A DNA stretch of 64,000 bases, taken from Streptomyces sindenensis (GTDB lineage: Bacteria; Actinomycetota; Actinomycetes; Streptomycetales; Streptomycetaceae). Below, piece after piece: positions 16,951 to 25,091 of the stretch. Each line of letters begins with the position of its first letter. Position 1 is the stretch's first letter. The position numbers and the translations under genes are program-made. The stretch is from the NCBI RefSeq assembly GCF_014649035.1, contig NZ_BMSG01000009.1:141367-205366 (forward strand), in the 5' to 3' direction. The notes beneath the pieces were generated by a model that was given only the letters and a program-made list of their open reading frames with translations, was not told the origin of the DNA and did not search any database.

Positions 16951-19608
16951 ATGGAACATGTGCCCCCGCCCGCCGAGGAACTGGCCCGCCTCGACCGTGA
17001 ACTGGCCGAGCTGGACGCCCGCCGGGCCCAGCTGCTGACCCGGCGCGCCTGGCTGCTCGCCGCGCTGCGGCCGCCCGCGCCGAAGGCGGCCCCGGGCTGG
17101 AACCCGTCGGCCTGGGGCGCGCCCGCTCCCGGCCGCCCGGGGGCTCCGGCACAGCCGTGGGGTTACGTCCCCCCGAAGCAGGCGTCCGCGCCGCGCAGCG
17201 CGCAGAACGTCCTGCTGACGCTGGGCGGTCTGCTGCTGACGGTCGCGGCCATCGCGTTCACGCTGGTGAGCTGGGGCTCGATGGGGATCGGCGGCCGGTC
17301 GGCGGTGCTGGCCGCGGTCACCATCGGGGCGCTGGCCGCCCCGGCGGTGCTGCTGCGGCGGGGGCTGACGGCCACCGCCGAGGCGCTGGCCGCCCTGGCC
17401 CTGGTGCTGACGCTGCTGGACGCCTACGCGGTCCATGCCGTGGCGGCCCCGGACACGGACGGGCTCGGTTTCACGGCGGTCGCGGCCGCGGTGCTGGCGG
17501 CGCTGTGGACGGCGTACGGGCTGGCGCTGGGCAGGCTTCACCTTCCGCTGCCCGCCGCCGTGGTCCTCGTCCAGTGGCCGCTGCTGTTCGGGGCGTGGGC
17601 CGCGGGCGCGCCGGCGCTGGTGGTCGGGTGGGCGCTGCTGGCCACGGCGGTGCTGGACGGGGCGATCGCACTGTGGGGCAAGGGCACCGGGGCGCGGGTC
17701 ACGGCGTGCGTCGGCGGATCGGTGATGGCGTTCTCGGCGCTGCTGGTGGGTCTGACGCTGTCCGTGACGGCCTCCGGGCCGCTCGGGGCTCTGGCGCCCG
17801 GCGCCCTGCTGCTGACGGCCGCCGCGGCGGCCCTCGCGGGGGCGTGGCGCGCGCCGAGGGGGTTCGCGCGGACGGGCGGTGTGGTGGCGGGTCTCGCGGC
17901 GGTGGCCGCGGTGGGCGGCGTACCGGCGGCGGCGGTGCCGGAGGAGTGGGGGGTGCTCGCGTACCTGGCGGCCGGCCTCGCGCTGACGGCGGTCGTACGG
18001 ACCCCGCTGCCGAGGAACGCGGCGCTCGGGGTGCTGGTGGCGTCGGCGGCGGTGGTGGCCGGAGCCGTGGCGGGAACGGTGCCGGGGGTCGCGGCGGTGC
18101 TGCTGGGCCCGGTGTCACTGCTGTCGGACGTGTGGGCGGGTTCGCCGGAGGGCTTCCGCGCCGCACTGGGCTCGACGCTGCCGTGGACGGGCCTGGCCGC
18201 GGCCCCGGTGGTGCTCGCGGTGTCGGCCGGTCTGCTGGGCTCGGCGTACCGCTGGTGGCCGTCGCTGACCCGGATCGCCGCGCCGCTGATCGCACGGGAG
18301 ACGCCGGGGACGGCCGGTGCCCCAGGGACGGCCGGTGCCCCGGAGACGGCCGGTGCGCCGGGGACGGCCGAGACAGCACACGGAGCGCCCTGGTACGCCG
18401 GCGGCCGGGCCGGAGCGCCCTGGTACGCCAGTGGGGCGCCCGCTGCCCGCAGGCGGCCGTCCGGGGCTGCCCTGCGCGGGGCCGCCGGGGCGGGGGCCGT
18501 GGTGCTGGCCTGGGGTGCCCTGTTGCTGGCCGGGGCCGTGCTGGATGTGCCCTACGCGGTCGCGGTGGCCGGGGAGACGGCCTTGGTGGCCGGTCTGCTC
18601 GCCCTGGCCGTACGCGGCACGGGGAGCGGCCGGGAGGGTGCGGCGGCGGTTCCGGTGACCGCGCTGGTGGCGGCGTCGGCCGGGGCGGTGAGCGCCGGGC
18701 TGCTGTCGCTGGCGTCCGAGGGGGCCTCCTACGCGGTGTTCGGCGCGCTGGCGGCGCTGTTCGGCGGGGCGGCGGTCCGGGCGGGGGCCGGGGTGCCGCG
18801 TGCGGTGTTCGCGGTCGCCGCCACGGTCGGGGGCACCGTGCTCACGGGGTTGGCGGGCCGGTCCCTGGGGCTCGCCCCGCACGAGGCCGCGCCGCTGATG
18901 CTCCTGGTGCCCGCGCTGACGGTGCTGTCCGGGGCCCGGCTGCGGCGGAACCCGGTGGCGTTGCCGGTGGAGCTGACGGGCGCGCTGGGTGCGCTGATCG
19001 CGGTGGCTCTGGCGGTGCCGGACGCGCCGTTCCTGGCGCTGGTGCTGGCTCTGTGCGGGGTGCTGGCGGCAGGCGCGGCGGTGCGGCCGGAGCGGCGGCC
19101 GGTGGCGGGCTACCTGGCGGCGGCGCTGTTCGTGCTGGCCGCCTGGGTGCGGCTGGCGGCCTCGGAGGTGACGTTCCCGGAGGCGTACACGCTGCCGGTG
19201 ACCGTGCCCGCGCTGGTGGTCGGGTTCCTTCGGCGGCGGAAGGACCCGGAGGCGTCGTCGTGGACAGCGTACGGTCCGGGGCTCGCGGTGACGCTGCTGC
19301 CGAGCCTGGCGGCGGCCTGGACCGATCCGGACTGGCAGCGGCCGCTGCTGCTGGGGGTGGCGGCGCTGGTGATCACGTTGCTGGGGGCGCGGTACCGCCT
19401 CCAGGCGCTGCTGCTGCTCGGCGGGGCGGTGCTCGCGCTGGACGGGCTGCACGAGCTGGCGCCGTACGTGGTGCAGGTGGCCGGGGCGCTCCCCCGCTGG
19501 CTGCCGCCGGCCCTGGCCGGACTGCTGTTGCTGGTGGTGGGGGCGACGTACGAACAGCGGCTGCGCGACGCCCGTCGGCTGAAGGACGCGCTGGGGCGGA
19601 TGCGGTGA
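16951..19608 (+). CDS. Very large polytopic membrane protein
   Basis: 885 residues. An N-terminal charged helix (about 1-45) is followed by a Pro/Gly/Ala linker to about residue 85. Roughly twenty or more hydrophobic helices rich in Ala, Leu, Val and Gly then run to the C-terminus, which ends in a short basic tail. Around residues 450-495 there is a low-complexity insert built from repeated 'GTAGAP' and 'APWYA' units. I see no transporter motif or catalytic site. Many Streptomyces carry large proteins of this kind, of unknown function. No clear ribosome site precedes the ATG. Confidence 0.88.
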   Translation: MEHVPPPAEELARLDRELAELDARRAQLLTRRAWLLAALRPPAPKAAPGWNPSAWGAPAPGRPGAPAQPWGYVPPKQASAPRSAQNVLLTLGGLLLTVAAIAFTLVSWGSMGIGGRSAVLAAVTIGALAAPAVLLRRGLTATAEALAALALVLTLLDAYAVHAVAAPDTDGLGFTAVAAAVLAALWTAYGLALGRLHLPLPAAVVLVQWPLLFGAWAAGAPALVVGWALLATAVLDGAIALWGKGTGARVTACVGGSVMAFSALLVGLTLSVTASGPLGALAPGALLLTAAAAALAGAWRAPRGFARTGGVVAGLAAVAAVGGVPAAAVPEEWGVLAYLAAGLALTAVVRTPLPRNAALGVLVASAAVVAGAVAGTVPGVAAVLLGPVSLLSDVWAGSPEGFRAALGSTLPWTGLAAAPVVLAVSAGLLGSAYRWWPSLTRIAAPLIARETPGTAGAPGTAGAPETAGAPGTAETAHGAPWYAGGRAGAPWYASGAPAARRRPSGAALRGAAGAGAVVLAWGALLLAGAVLDVPYAVAVAGETALVAGLLALAVRGTGSGREGAAAVPVTALVAASAGAVSAGLLSLASEGASYAVFGALAALFGGAAVRAGAGVPRAVFAVAATVGGTVLTGLAGRSLGLAPHEAAPLMLLVPALTVLSGARLRRNPVALPVELTGALGALIAVALAVPDAPFLALVLALCGVLAAGAAVRPERRPVAGYLAAALFVLAAWVRLAASEVTFPEAYTLPVTVPALVVGFLRRRKDPEASSWTAYGPGLAVTLLPSLAAAWTDPDWQRPLLLGVAALVITLLGARYRLQALLLLGGAVLALDGLHELAPYVVQVAGALPRWLPPALAGLLLLVVGATYEQRLRDARRLKDALGRMR

Positions 19609-19671
19609 GCCGCGCCGGTCCGGGGGCGCGCTGTACGCGGCGGTTCCCGGACCGGTGAGGAGGCGGGCAAC

Positions 19672-19714
19672 GCAGAGGGCCCGGGAGACGGAATCCGTCT
19701 CCCGGGCCCTCTGC
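19672..19714. terminator. Strong terminator between membrane gene and second tRNA-Val
   Basis: 19-bp perfect stem (GCAGAGGGCCCGGGAGACG and complement) with a 5-nt GAATC loop, shared by the convergent membrane-protein gene and tRNA-Val. Confidence 0.85.
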
Positions 19715-19719
19715 CCGGG

Positions 19720-19791
19720 TGGGCGATACTGGGTTCGAACCAGTGACCTCTTCGGTGTGAACGAAGCGCTCTCCCACTGAGCTAATCGCCC
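19720..19791 (-). tRNA. tRNA-Val(CAC), second copy
   Basis: 72-nt gene identical base for base to the one at 16739, same strand, anticodon CAC. The two flank the 885-residue membrane protein gene. Confidence 0.98.
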
Positions 19792-19845
19792 GGGCGCACC
19801 GCAAACATTACCCCATGTCAGCGGTGCTCCTGGACCGTCCCCGGG

Positions 19846-20301
19846 TTACTCGCTGATCTTCCACGGCATGGTGATCCCGAACTTCCAGACGTAGACCCCG
19901 ACCAGCACCGCCACGATCACGAGCCCCACCGTGGTGAGGATGATGTTGCGCCGCCGGACCTTGGGATCCAGGGCCCGCTGCGCCGCCTCGGTGACCTTGC
20001 GCTTGGTCCAGCGCAGCACCAGCTGGGCCCAGACGAACTCGGTCGCCCAGATCGCCATGCCGGCGAAGATCACCAGCCAGCCGGGGCCGGGCAGCACCAG
20101 CATGAGCACGCCCGCGACCACGACGCCGAGGCCGACGATGAAGACGCCGACCTGCCAGCTCAGATGGAGCGCCTTCGACGCCTTGATGAAGCCGGGCGCC
20201 CGCGAGCCCAGCGCGCGTTCCTCCCGGTCCGTTCCCCCCGTGGCGGATGCCGGGGGCGTCTGCTCGACGACCCTGTTCCGCTCGTCACTCTCCGCGTTCA
20301 T
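19846..20301 (-). CDS. TIGR02611-type actinobacterial membrane protein
   Basis: A 151-residue protein with a polar N-terminus, then a tandem pair of hydrophobic segments around 'WQVGVFIVGLGVVVAGVLML'-like sequence with the characteristic 'VLPGPGWLVIFAG' and 'GMAIWATEFVWA'. A basic loop (KRKVTEAAQRAL) and a last TM helix follow. This matches the actinobacterial TIGR02611 family, which has no assigned function. It is divergent from ssgB, with about 200 bp between them that must hold both promoters. Confidence 0.88.
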   Translation of the reverse strand: MNAESDERNRVVEQTPPASATGGTDREERALGSRAPGFIKASKALHLSWQVGVFIVGLGVVVAGVLMLVLPGPGWLVIFAGMAIWATEFVWAQLVLRWTKRKVTEAAQRALDPKVRRRNIILTTVGLVIVAVLVGVYVWKFGITMPWKISE

Positions 20302-20416
20302 GAACCCAACTTACCCGACCCGCCGCGGTCACACTTGTGTCACTGGAATGGGCGCATAACTCAAAGTTACACACCGCTGAGCGAGGGACCCGAAGCATCA
20401 CAAATGGGTCAGAGGG

Positions 20417-20442
20417 GTTTACAACGCCACCGTAGGTGGCAT
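20417..20442 (+). promoter_or_regulatory. Possible stress-sigma-type promoter of ssgB
   Basis: GTTTAC at 20417-20422, followed about 15 bp later by GTGGCATG. In S. coelicolor ssgB is known to be read by the SigB-like sigma factor SigH, whose -35 is GTTT. The -10 match here is poor, so this is a suggestion only. Confidence 0.3.
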
Positions 20443-20501
20443 GTCGATTTCGCCGACGTGCGAATCCCCGAGCGCACACTGAGCGAAAGGCCCTGGCGCT
20501 T

Positions 20502-20915
20502 ATGAACACCACGGTCAGCTGCGAGCTGCACCTGCGCCTCGTTGTGTCGAGCGAGTCCTCACTGCCTGTACCCGCGGGCCTGCGGTATGACACGGCCGAT
20601 CCCTATGCCGTGCACGCCACCTTCCACACCGGAGCGGAGGAGACGGTCGAATGGGTATTCGCCCGCGACCTCCTTGCCGAGGGGCTGCACAGGCCCACCG
20701 GCACCGGAGACGTCCGCGTCTGGCCATCTCGTAGTCACGGTCAAGGCGTCGTATGCATCGCCCTGAGCTCCCCGGAGGGAGAAGCTCTGCTCGAAGCTCC
20801 GGCGCGGGCCCTGGAGTCGTTCCTGAAGAGGACCGACGCCGCGGTTCCGCCCGGCACCGAGCATCGTCACTTCGATCTCGATACGGAGCTCTCCCACATC
20901 CTGGCCGAGAGCTGA
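20502..20915 (+). CDS. ssgB: Sporulation-specific cell division protein SsgB
   Basis: A 137-residue SsgA-like protein, starting MNTTVSCELHLRLVVSSESS. It has the highly conserved core 'DPYAVHATFHTG' and 'WVFARDLLAEGLHRPTG', and the end 'HFDLDTELSHILAES'. The near-identity to remembered SsgB sequences and its exact length separate it from the other SALPs. With SsgA, SsgB recruits FtsZ to the future septum sites in aerial hyphae, so its presence points to a sporulating streptomycete. ATG start with a short AAGG site upstream. Confidence 0.96.
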   Translation: MNTTVSCELHLRLVVSSESSLPVPAGLRYDTADPYAVHATFHTGAEETVEWVFARDLLAEGLHRPTGTGDVRVWPSRSHGQGVVCIALSSPEGEALLEAPARALESFLKRTDAAVPPGTEHRHFDLDTELSHILAES

Positions 20916-20987
20916 GCCAGGCAGAGAGCCGCTCGACGCCGTCCGACTCGGGGCGACGGCGTCGTGCTGACAACCGCATAGGGCAGA

Positions 20988-21033
20988 CACCGGCGCCGTC
21001 GCCGCGGAATCCACCGCGACGACGGCGCCGGTG
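20988..21033 (+). terminator. Terminator after ssgB
   Basis: Long hairpin (CACCGGCGCCGTCG arm with a near-perfect 20-bp stem, AATCC loop) 70 bp after the ssgB stop. A smaller GACGCCGTC hairpin lies just before it at about 20938-20964. Confidence 0.65.
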
Positions 21034-21186
21034 CGTGCGCCCCCTCTCGCTCCCCCACCCCCGGCCGCCGGAGGGGCACGTTCCGCTCCCGGGCGGGGCC
21101 GCACCGGCCCCGGCCGGGACGGGCCGAGCCAGTAGAGTCAGCCGCCATCGGCAGGCGCCCGCCCGCCGAAGGCCAGGGAGCGAAGC

Positions 21187-21771
21187 GTGCTGATCCCCCA
21201 CGACACCCGGATCGCCCTCGACACGGTGGTCGATCTGATGAACACCGCGCCGGAGAGCCAGCCGCCGCCGGACGGGACCGGGGACGGGCCCGAGGACGGG
21301 CTCGCCGACATCGCCGCGCTGTACGACTTCGCGGAGCGACATCTCATCAGCGGTGTCGGCACGCTCGGCGAGAAGGACCTGACCGCCGTGCGCGACGTAC
21401 GGGCCCGCTTCGCCGAGGTCTTCGCGGCGCCCGACCCCCGGACCGCGGCCGATCTGGTCAACCGGCTCGTCGCCGCCGCCGGGACCACCCCGCAGCTCAC
21501 CGACCACGACGGCTACGACTGGCACGTGCACTACTTCGCGCCGGACGCCTCGATCGCCGACCACCTCGCGGCCGACTGCGGCATGGCGCTGGCCTTCATC
21601 ATCGTGGCGGGCGAGCAGGAGCGACTGCGGCGCTGCGAGGCCCCGGACTGCGGGCACGCGTTCGTCGACCTGTCGCGCAACCGCTCCCGCCGCTACTGCT
21701 CCAGCCGTACGTGCGGGAACCGGCTCCACGTCGCGGCATACCGGGCCCGGCGCAGGGAAGCCGCGGGGTGA
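21187..21771 (+). CDS. CGNR zinc-finger / ABATE-domain regulator
   Basis: 194 residues. The N-terminal alpha-helical ABATE-like domain ('RIALDTVVDLMNT' ...) is followed by a C-terminal CGNR zinc finger, 'RRCEAPDCGHAFVDLSRN' then 'RYCSSRTCGNRLHVAAYRAR', with the four Cys ligands (CX4C...CX4C) and the diagnostic CGNR. Proteins of this type are putative stress-related transcription regulators common in actinobacteria. GTG start with AGGGAG seven bases upstream. It stands alone after ssgB. Confidence 0.92.
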   Translation: MLIPHDTRIALDTVVDLMNTAPESQPPPDGTGDGPEDGLADIAALYDFAERHLISGVGTLGEKDLTAVRDVRARFAEVFAAPDPRTAADLVNRLVAAAGTTPQLTDHDGYDWHVHYFAPDASIADHLAADCGMALAFIIVAGEQERLRRCEAPDCGHAFVDLSRNRSRRYCSSRTCGNRLHVAAYRARRREAAG

Positions 21772-21795
21772 CGCCGCCCGCGGCGTCACCCCGCG
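21762..21795 (+). terminator. Terminator over the CGNR stop codon
   Basis: 15-bp perfect stem (CGCGGGGTGACGCCG and complement, CCCG loop) that includes the TGA stop of the CGNR gene. It lies against the end of the minus-strand small gene and may serve both. Confidence 0.7.
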
Positions 21796-21810
21796 CGGCG
21801 GCGCGGCGCG

Positions 21811-21966
21811 TCACAGCATGAAGAGGTCGTGCAGGGCGGCCATCAGTAACAGCACCCCGATGACCGTCAGGAAGATCATCAGGGGCGGCTGGGAGAGCGC
21901 GAAGAGACAGCCGCGGGGCTCTTCGGCGGGGGGTGCGGGGGCTTCGCCCCGGGAAATGTCCACCAT
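21811..21966 (-). CDS. Small single-span membrane peptide with a TTA codon
   Basis: A 51-codon ORF: a polar, Pro/Glu-rich N-terminus (MVDISRGEAPAPPAEEPRG) then a strongly hydrophobic helix (about residues 21-45, 'PPLMIFLTVIGVLLLMAAL') and a short end HDLFML. Third codon positions are almost all G or C, as in real Streptomyces genes, apart from a TTA Leu codon at residue 40 (21847-21849). TTA is read only by the bldA tRNA, so expression may be tied to development. No strong ribosome site is visible. I cannot name a family, and the call depends on codon pattern and hydrophobicity. Confidence 0.5.
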   Translation of the reverse strand: MVDISRGEAPAPPAEEPRGCLFALSQPPLMIFLTVIGVLLLMAALHDLFML

Positions 21967-22118
21967 CTCGGGGTGATCATGACGCACCGACGGTCGGGTT
22001 GGCGATCAACCAGCGGCATTCCGACGGGAGTTCACCGTCCCGTGGCCATCGAAAATCGCTCCGGCGTACGGGTCGCCGTCAGACATTCGGAACCGGGCGG
22101 CCCCGGACGCCCGGGGGC

Positions 22119-22592
22119 TCAGATGCCGTGCTTCTTGAGGATGGCCTCGATGTCGCTGAAGTCGTCGCCGGACGCGGCGGCCTCCTGCTTCCTCTTCGGC
22201 TTCGACTGCGGCTTCGCCGCCGTCACCGCGGGCCCGGTCCCGCCGCCCGCGCCGAGCGAGGGGGCCGAGGCGCCCGGGGCGAGGGCCTCGTTGCGCCCGG
22301 CGGCCCGCGCGGCCTTGCGTTCCGCGCGGGTGGTGCCGCTGCGGCGCTCGATGGCGCGAGTGGTCATGAACAGCAGCCAGGAGAGGCCGAGCACCCCGAA
22401 GCCGAGCCAGACACTCGGCTTGAAGGCGATCCCGGCGAGCCACTCGACGACCCCGGTCAGCACGAGCCCGACCGGGACGAGGGAGTAGGCGGCGATCCTC
22501 GTCGCCGTGAGGAACCGCTTGCGGTACGCGGTCACGGCGGCGATGCCCAGGCCGGCCGCCGACACCGCGGAACAGATGGTCTCGGCAAGCAT
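22119..22592 (-). CDS. Small membrane protein of unknown function
   Basis: 157 residues from an ATG with GGAGG five bases upstream. Three or four hydrophobic helices run from the N-terminus to about residue 85 ('LAETICSAVSAAGLGIAAV', 'IAAYSLVPVGLVLTGVVEWLAG', 'VWLGFGVLGLSWLLFMTTRA'). A basic Ala/Lys-rich tail ends in the acidic/helical 'DFSDIEAILKKHGI'. Longer starts are open, up to 22670, but lack a site this good. The conserved-looking C-terminal peptide suggests a cytosolic partner, which I cannot identify. Confidence 0.8.
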   Translation of the reverse strand: MLAETICSAVSAAGLGIAAVTAYRKRFLTATRIAAYSLVPVGLVLTGVVEWLAGIAFKPSVWLGFGVLGLSWLLFMTTRAIERRSGTTRAERKAARAAGRNEALAPGASAPSLGAGGGTGPAVTAAKPQSKPKRKQEAAASGDDFSDIEAILKKHGI

Positions 22593-22760
22593 CACGGCCT
22601 CCAGGCGCAGGGGGTACGTCCCTTCCATCCTGCACCGGCGAGCGGCGTCGCGGCCACGGTGGCGGCCCACCTCAGGGACATTTCAGGGCCGGGCTCCTCC
22701 CCAGGGGGTGGGGCCCGATGCCGATTGGGTCGCGTCCGCCCGGCCTGGAAGACTGGGCAT

Positions 22761-23279
22761 ATGAGCGATTCCACCTCTGCGGCACCGGTCGTCCTCGATC
22801 TCTGGTGCGACCTCGAATGCCCCGACTGCCACCGAGCCCTCGACGACGTCCGCGCCCTGCGCGCCCGGTACGGGGACCGCGTCGAGATGCGGCTGCGGCA
22901 CTTCCCGCTGGAGAAGCACAAGCACGCGTTCGCCGCGGCCCAGGCCGCCGAGGAGGCCGTCGAGCAGGGCCAGGGCTGGCCGTACATCGAGGCCCTGCTG
23001 GCCCGGACCGACGAGCTCGGCCGCACGGGCGATCCGGTCCTCCTCGACGTGGCCCGCGAACTGGGCCTGGACACCGAGGAGTTCGACACGGCGCTGATCG
23101 ACGGCCGGCATCTGCTGATCGTCGACGCCGACCACGCGGAGGGCAAGGCGATCGGCGTCACGGGCACGCCCACCTATGTGATCGGCGAGGAGCGACTGGA
23201 CGGCGGCAAGAGCCAGGAGGGGCTGCGCGAGCGGATCGAGGAGATCATCGACCGGACCCTGGCGGCGCGGGACCGCTAG
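22761..23279 (+). CDS. DsbA-family (FrnE-like) thiol oxidoreductase
   Basis: A 172-residue thioredoxin-fold protein with active site 'CPDC' (Cys20, Cys23), an extra Cys16 just before it, the helical insertion (about 55-120) and the cis-Pro loop in 'VTGTPTYVIG'. It has no signal peptide, so it would act in the cytosol, like FrnE-type isomerase-related proteins, on disulfides or small thiols. The TAG stop forms part of a CTAG that starts a decayed inverted-repeat element (23280-23337). It is divergent from the 157-residue membrane protein gene. Confidence 0.9.
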   Translation: MSDSTSAAPVVLDLWCDLECPDCHRALDDVRALRARYGDRVEMRLRHFPLEKHKHAFAAAQAAEEAVEQGQGWPYIEALLARTDELGRTGDPVLLDVARELGLDTEEFDTALIDGRHLLIVDADHAEGKAIGVTGTPTYVIGEERLDGGKSQEGLRERIEEIIDRTLAARDR

Positions 23280-23337
23280 GTCCGGTCGTCGAACTGCCGT
23301 CGCACCGCAGACGGCAGTTCGAGTTCGACGACAGGGC
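23280..23337. repeat. Decayed copy of the 58-kb MITE-type foldback, or terminator
   Basis: Begins right after CTAG (23276-23279, holding the dsbA stop). The left arm GTCCGGTCGTCGAACTGCC differs by two bases from the start of the 22-bp terminal repeat of the element at 57879. The right arm carries GACGGCAGTTCGA and ends CGACAGGGC. The internal 13-bp stem (TCGAACTGCCGTC) could also act as the terminator of the convergent genes. Much shorter than the 170-bp element. Confidence 0.55.
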
Positions 23338-23389
23338 CTGGGGCGGGCCGGGACCGGGCGGCCGGCCCGGAGCGGGCCGCTGCGGCGCG

Positions 23390-24226
23390 CTACAGCGCCT
23401 TGGCCAGGTTGTACCGCGTCGTCGTGTAGCCGAGGGACTCGTACAGCCGCAGGGCCGGGGTGTTGGAGGCGAAGACGTGCAGGCCGAGCCGGTCCGCACG
23501 CCAGGCGCGGCCGATGTCCTCGGCGAGCAGCATCAGGGCCCGGCCGTAGCCCCTGCCCCGGTGCTCGTCGCGGACTTCGACGTCGAAGACGTATCCGGCC
23601 GTCCCGCCCGGCGCCGGCTCGCGCCGGGCCACCCATACATGACCGACGACCTCGCCGGACCGGACCAGTACCCGGAAGCGCACCCCTTCGGTGGCCAGTC
23701 CGTCCGGCAGGTGGGCGGCGTGGTCGGCCTCGGACTTGAGTCGGGCCTGCTCGGCGGGCACGCCGCGGTCGATCCAGCCCTGGGCGTACGTCCGTACCGC
23801 CTCCTGCCGCCAGGCGGCGAACTCCTCCTCGCTCATGTCGCGCGAGGTGAGGCCCGCGGGCAGCGGGGTGGTGTCCGGGCCGAGTTCCTTGACCATGTTC
23901 CGGCTGCGTTCGGTGTAGCCGAGGGCGGCGGCGAGGCGGCGGGCCGGGTCGTTGTCGGCGGGGACCTCCACGCGCACGCGGGTGCAGCCCCACCCCCGGA
24001 GCACCTCCTCGGCGGCGAGCGCCGCGATGACGCCCCTGCCGCGTCGGCGCCGGGACTCCTCCACGCCGAGGGAGCGCAGCACTCCGGCGGTCGGGCCGAA
24101 CGCGTCGTCGGTGCTGATCTCGACGGAGCCGACGGGCCGCCCGTTGTCGCACACGTCGTAGCGGCGGGCCCGAGCTCCGCCGGCCCCCTCCTGAAGCGGC
24201 CCGGACGGCCGGAGTGTCGTCGTCAT
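23390..24226 (-). CDS. Tandem GNAT acetyltransferase
   Basis: 278 residues with two GNAT-like halves. The N-terminal half (about 20-115) contains 'LGVEESRRRRGRGVIAALAAEE', an acetyl-CoA loop, and ends 'AALGYTERSRNMVKEL'. The C-terminal half (about 130-278) contains 'VFDVEVRDEHRGRGYGRALM' and ends 'NTPALRLYESLGYTTTRYNLAKAL'. The second Q/RxxGxG/A loop is canonical; both halves look able to bind the cofactor. The substrate is unknown. An ATG 60 nt upstream would extend into the neighbouring pabC gene and was not chosen. Confidence 0.9.
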   Translation of the reverse strand: MTTTLRPSGPLQEGAGGARARRYDVCDNGRPVGSVEISTDDAFGPTAGVLRSLGVEESRRRRGRGVIAALAAEEVLRGWGCTRVRVEVPADNDPARRLAAALGYTERSRNMVKELGPDTTPLPAGLTSRDMSEEEFAAWRQEAVRTYAQGWIDRGVPAEQARLKSEADHAAHLPDGLATEGVRFRVLVRSGEVVGHVWVARREPAPGGTAGYVFDVEVRDEHRGRGYGRALMLLAEDIGRAWRADRLGLHVFASNTPALRLYESLGYTTTRYNLAKAL

Positions 24227-24266
24227 CAAAGGTTTGTATCCCCCGGACGACGCCCCGTCACGCGCT

Positions 24267-25091
24267 TTACGGATCGAGGTCGTCACCGGCCCGCTCGGCG
24301 AAGATCCGCATGGCCTTCGCCGTCACCGGCCCGATCCCGGGCGTGAGCTCCCGGTCGTCGACCCGGTGCACCGCCTGGATGTCACGGAGGGTGGAGGTCA
24401 GGAACACCTCGTCGGCCTCGGCGAGCACGTCCATCGGCAGGTCGGTCTCCTCGGCGCCGGTCCACTCGACGGCCAGCGCGCGGGTGATCCCGGCGAGGCA
24501 GCCGGAGGCGACCGGCGGGGTGTGGATACGGCCGCCGAGGACGACGAACACATTGGAGCCGGTGCCTTCGCAGAGCCGGTCGGCGGTGTTGGGGAACAGC
24601 GCCTCGGACGCGCCCCTCTCCCGCGCCCGGGCCAGGGCGACGACGTTCTCCGCGTACGAGGTGGTCTTCAGGCCCGCGAGCGCGCCGCGTTCGTTGCGGG
24701 TCCAGGGCACGGTGATCACCGCCGTGCTGTCCGGGCGGCGGCTCACCCCGTCGAGGGCGACGACGAGGCTCGTCCCGTTGTCGCCCCGGTCCGAGCCGAG
24801 CGGGGACAACCCGCCCGTACAGGTGATCCGCAGGCGTCCCAGGGCGACGGGGTTGGCGTCGATGACCGCGGCGACGGCGTGCCGGACCTCGTCGTGGTCG
24901 GGGTCGGGCAGGCCGAGGCCCCGGGCGGACCGGGTGAGGCGGTCGAGGTGCCGGGTCAGCGCGAAGGGGCGCCCCTCGCTCGTACGCACCGTCTCGAAGA
25001 TGCCGTCGCCTACGGTCAGGCCGTGGTCGAGCACCGAAAGCCGGGCGTCGTCGGCGTCCCGCAGTCCGCCGTTGACCCAGATCCTCATCAT
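24267..25091 (-). CDS. pabC: 4-amino-4-deoxychorismate lyase (class IV aminotransferase)
   Basis: A 274-residue fold-type IV PLP enzyme. It starts with the typical 'VNGGLRDADDARLSVLDHGLTVGDGIFETVR', has the PLP lysine in 'GLKTTSY' (Lys142) and ends with the phosphate-binding 'EGTGSNVFVV' and 'EVFLTSTLRDIQAV'. It would split aminodeoxychorismate into 4-aminobenzoate and pyruvate for folate. A branched-chain or D-amino-acid aminotransferase is the alternative on fold alone. The 4-nt overlap (ATGA) with the chorismate-binding pabB gene strongly favours PabC. Confidence 0.9.
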   Translation of the reverse strand: MMRIWVNGGLRDADDARLSVLDHGLTVGDGIFETVRTSEGRPFALTRHLDRLTRSARGLGLPDPDHDEVRHAVAAVIDANPVALGRLRITCTGGLSPLGSDRGDNGTSLVVALDGVSRRPDSTAVITVPWTRNERGALAGLKTTSYAENVVALARARERGASEALFPNTADRLCEGTGSNVFVVLGGRIHTPPVASGCLAGITRALAVEWTGAEETDLPMDVLAEADEVFLTSTLRDIQAVHRVDDRELTPGIGPVTAKAMRIFAERAGDDLDP

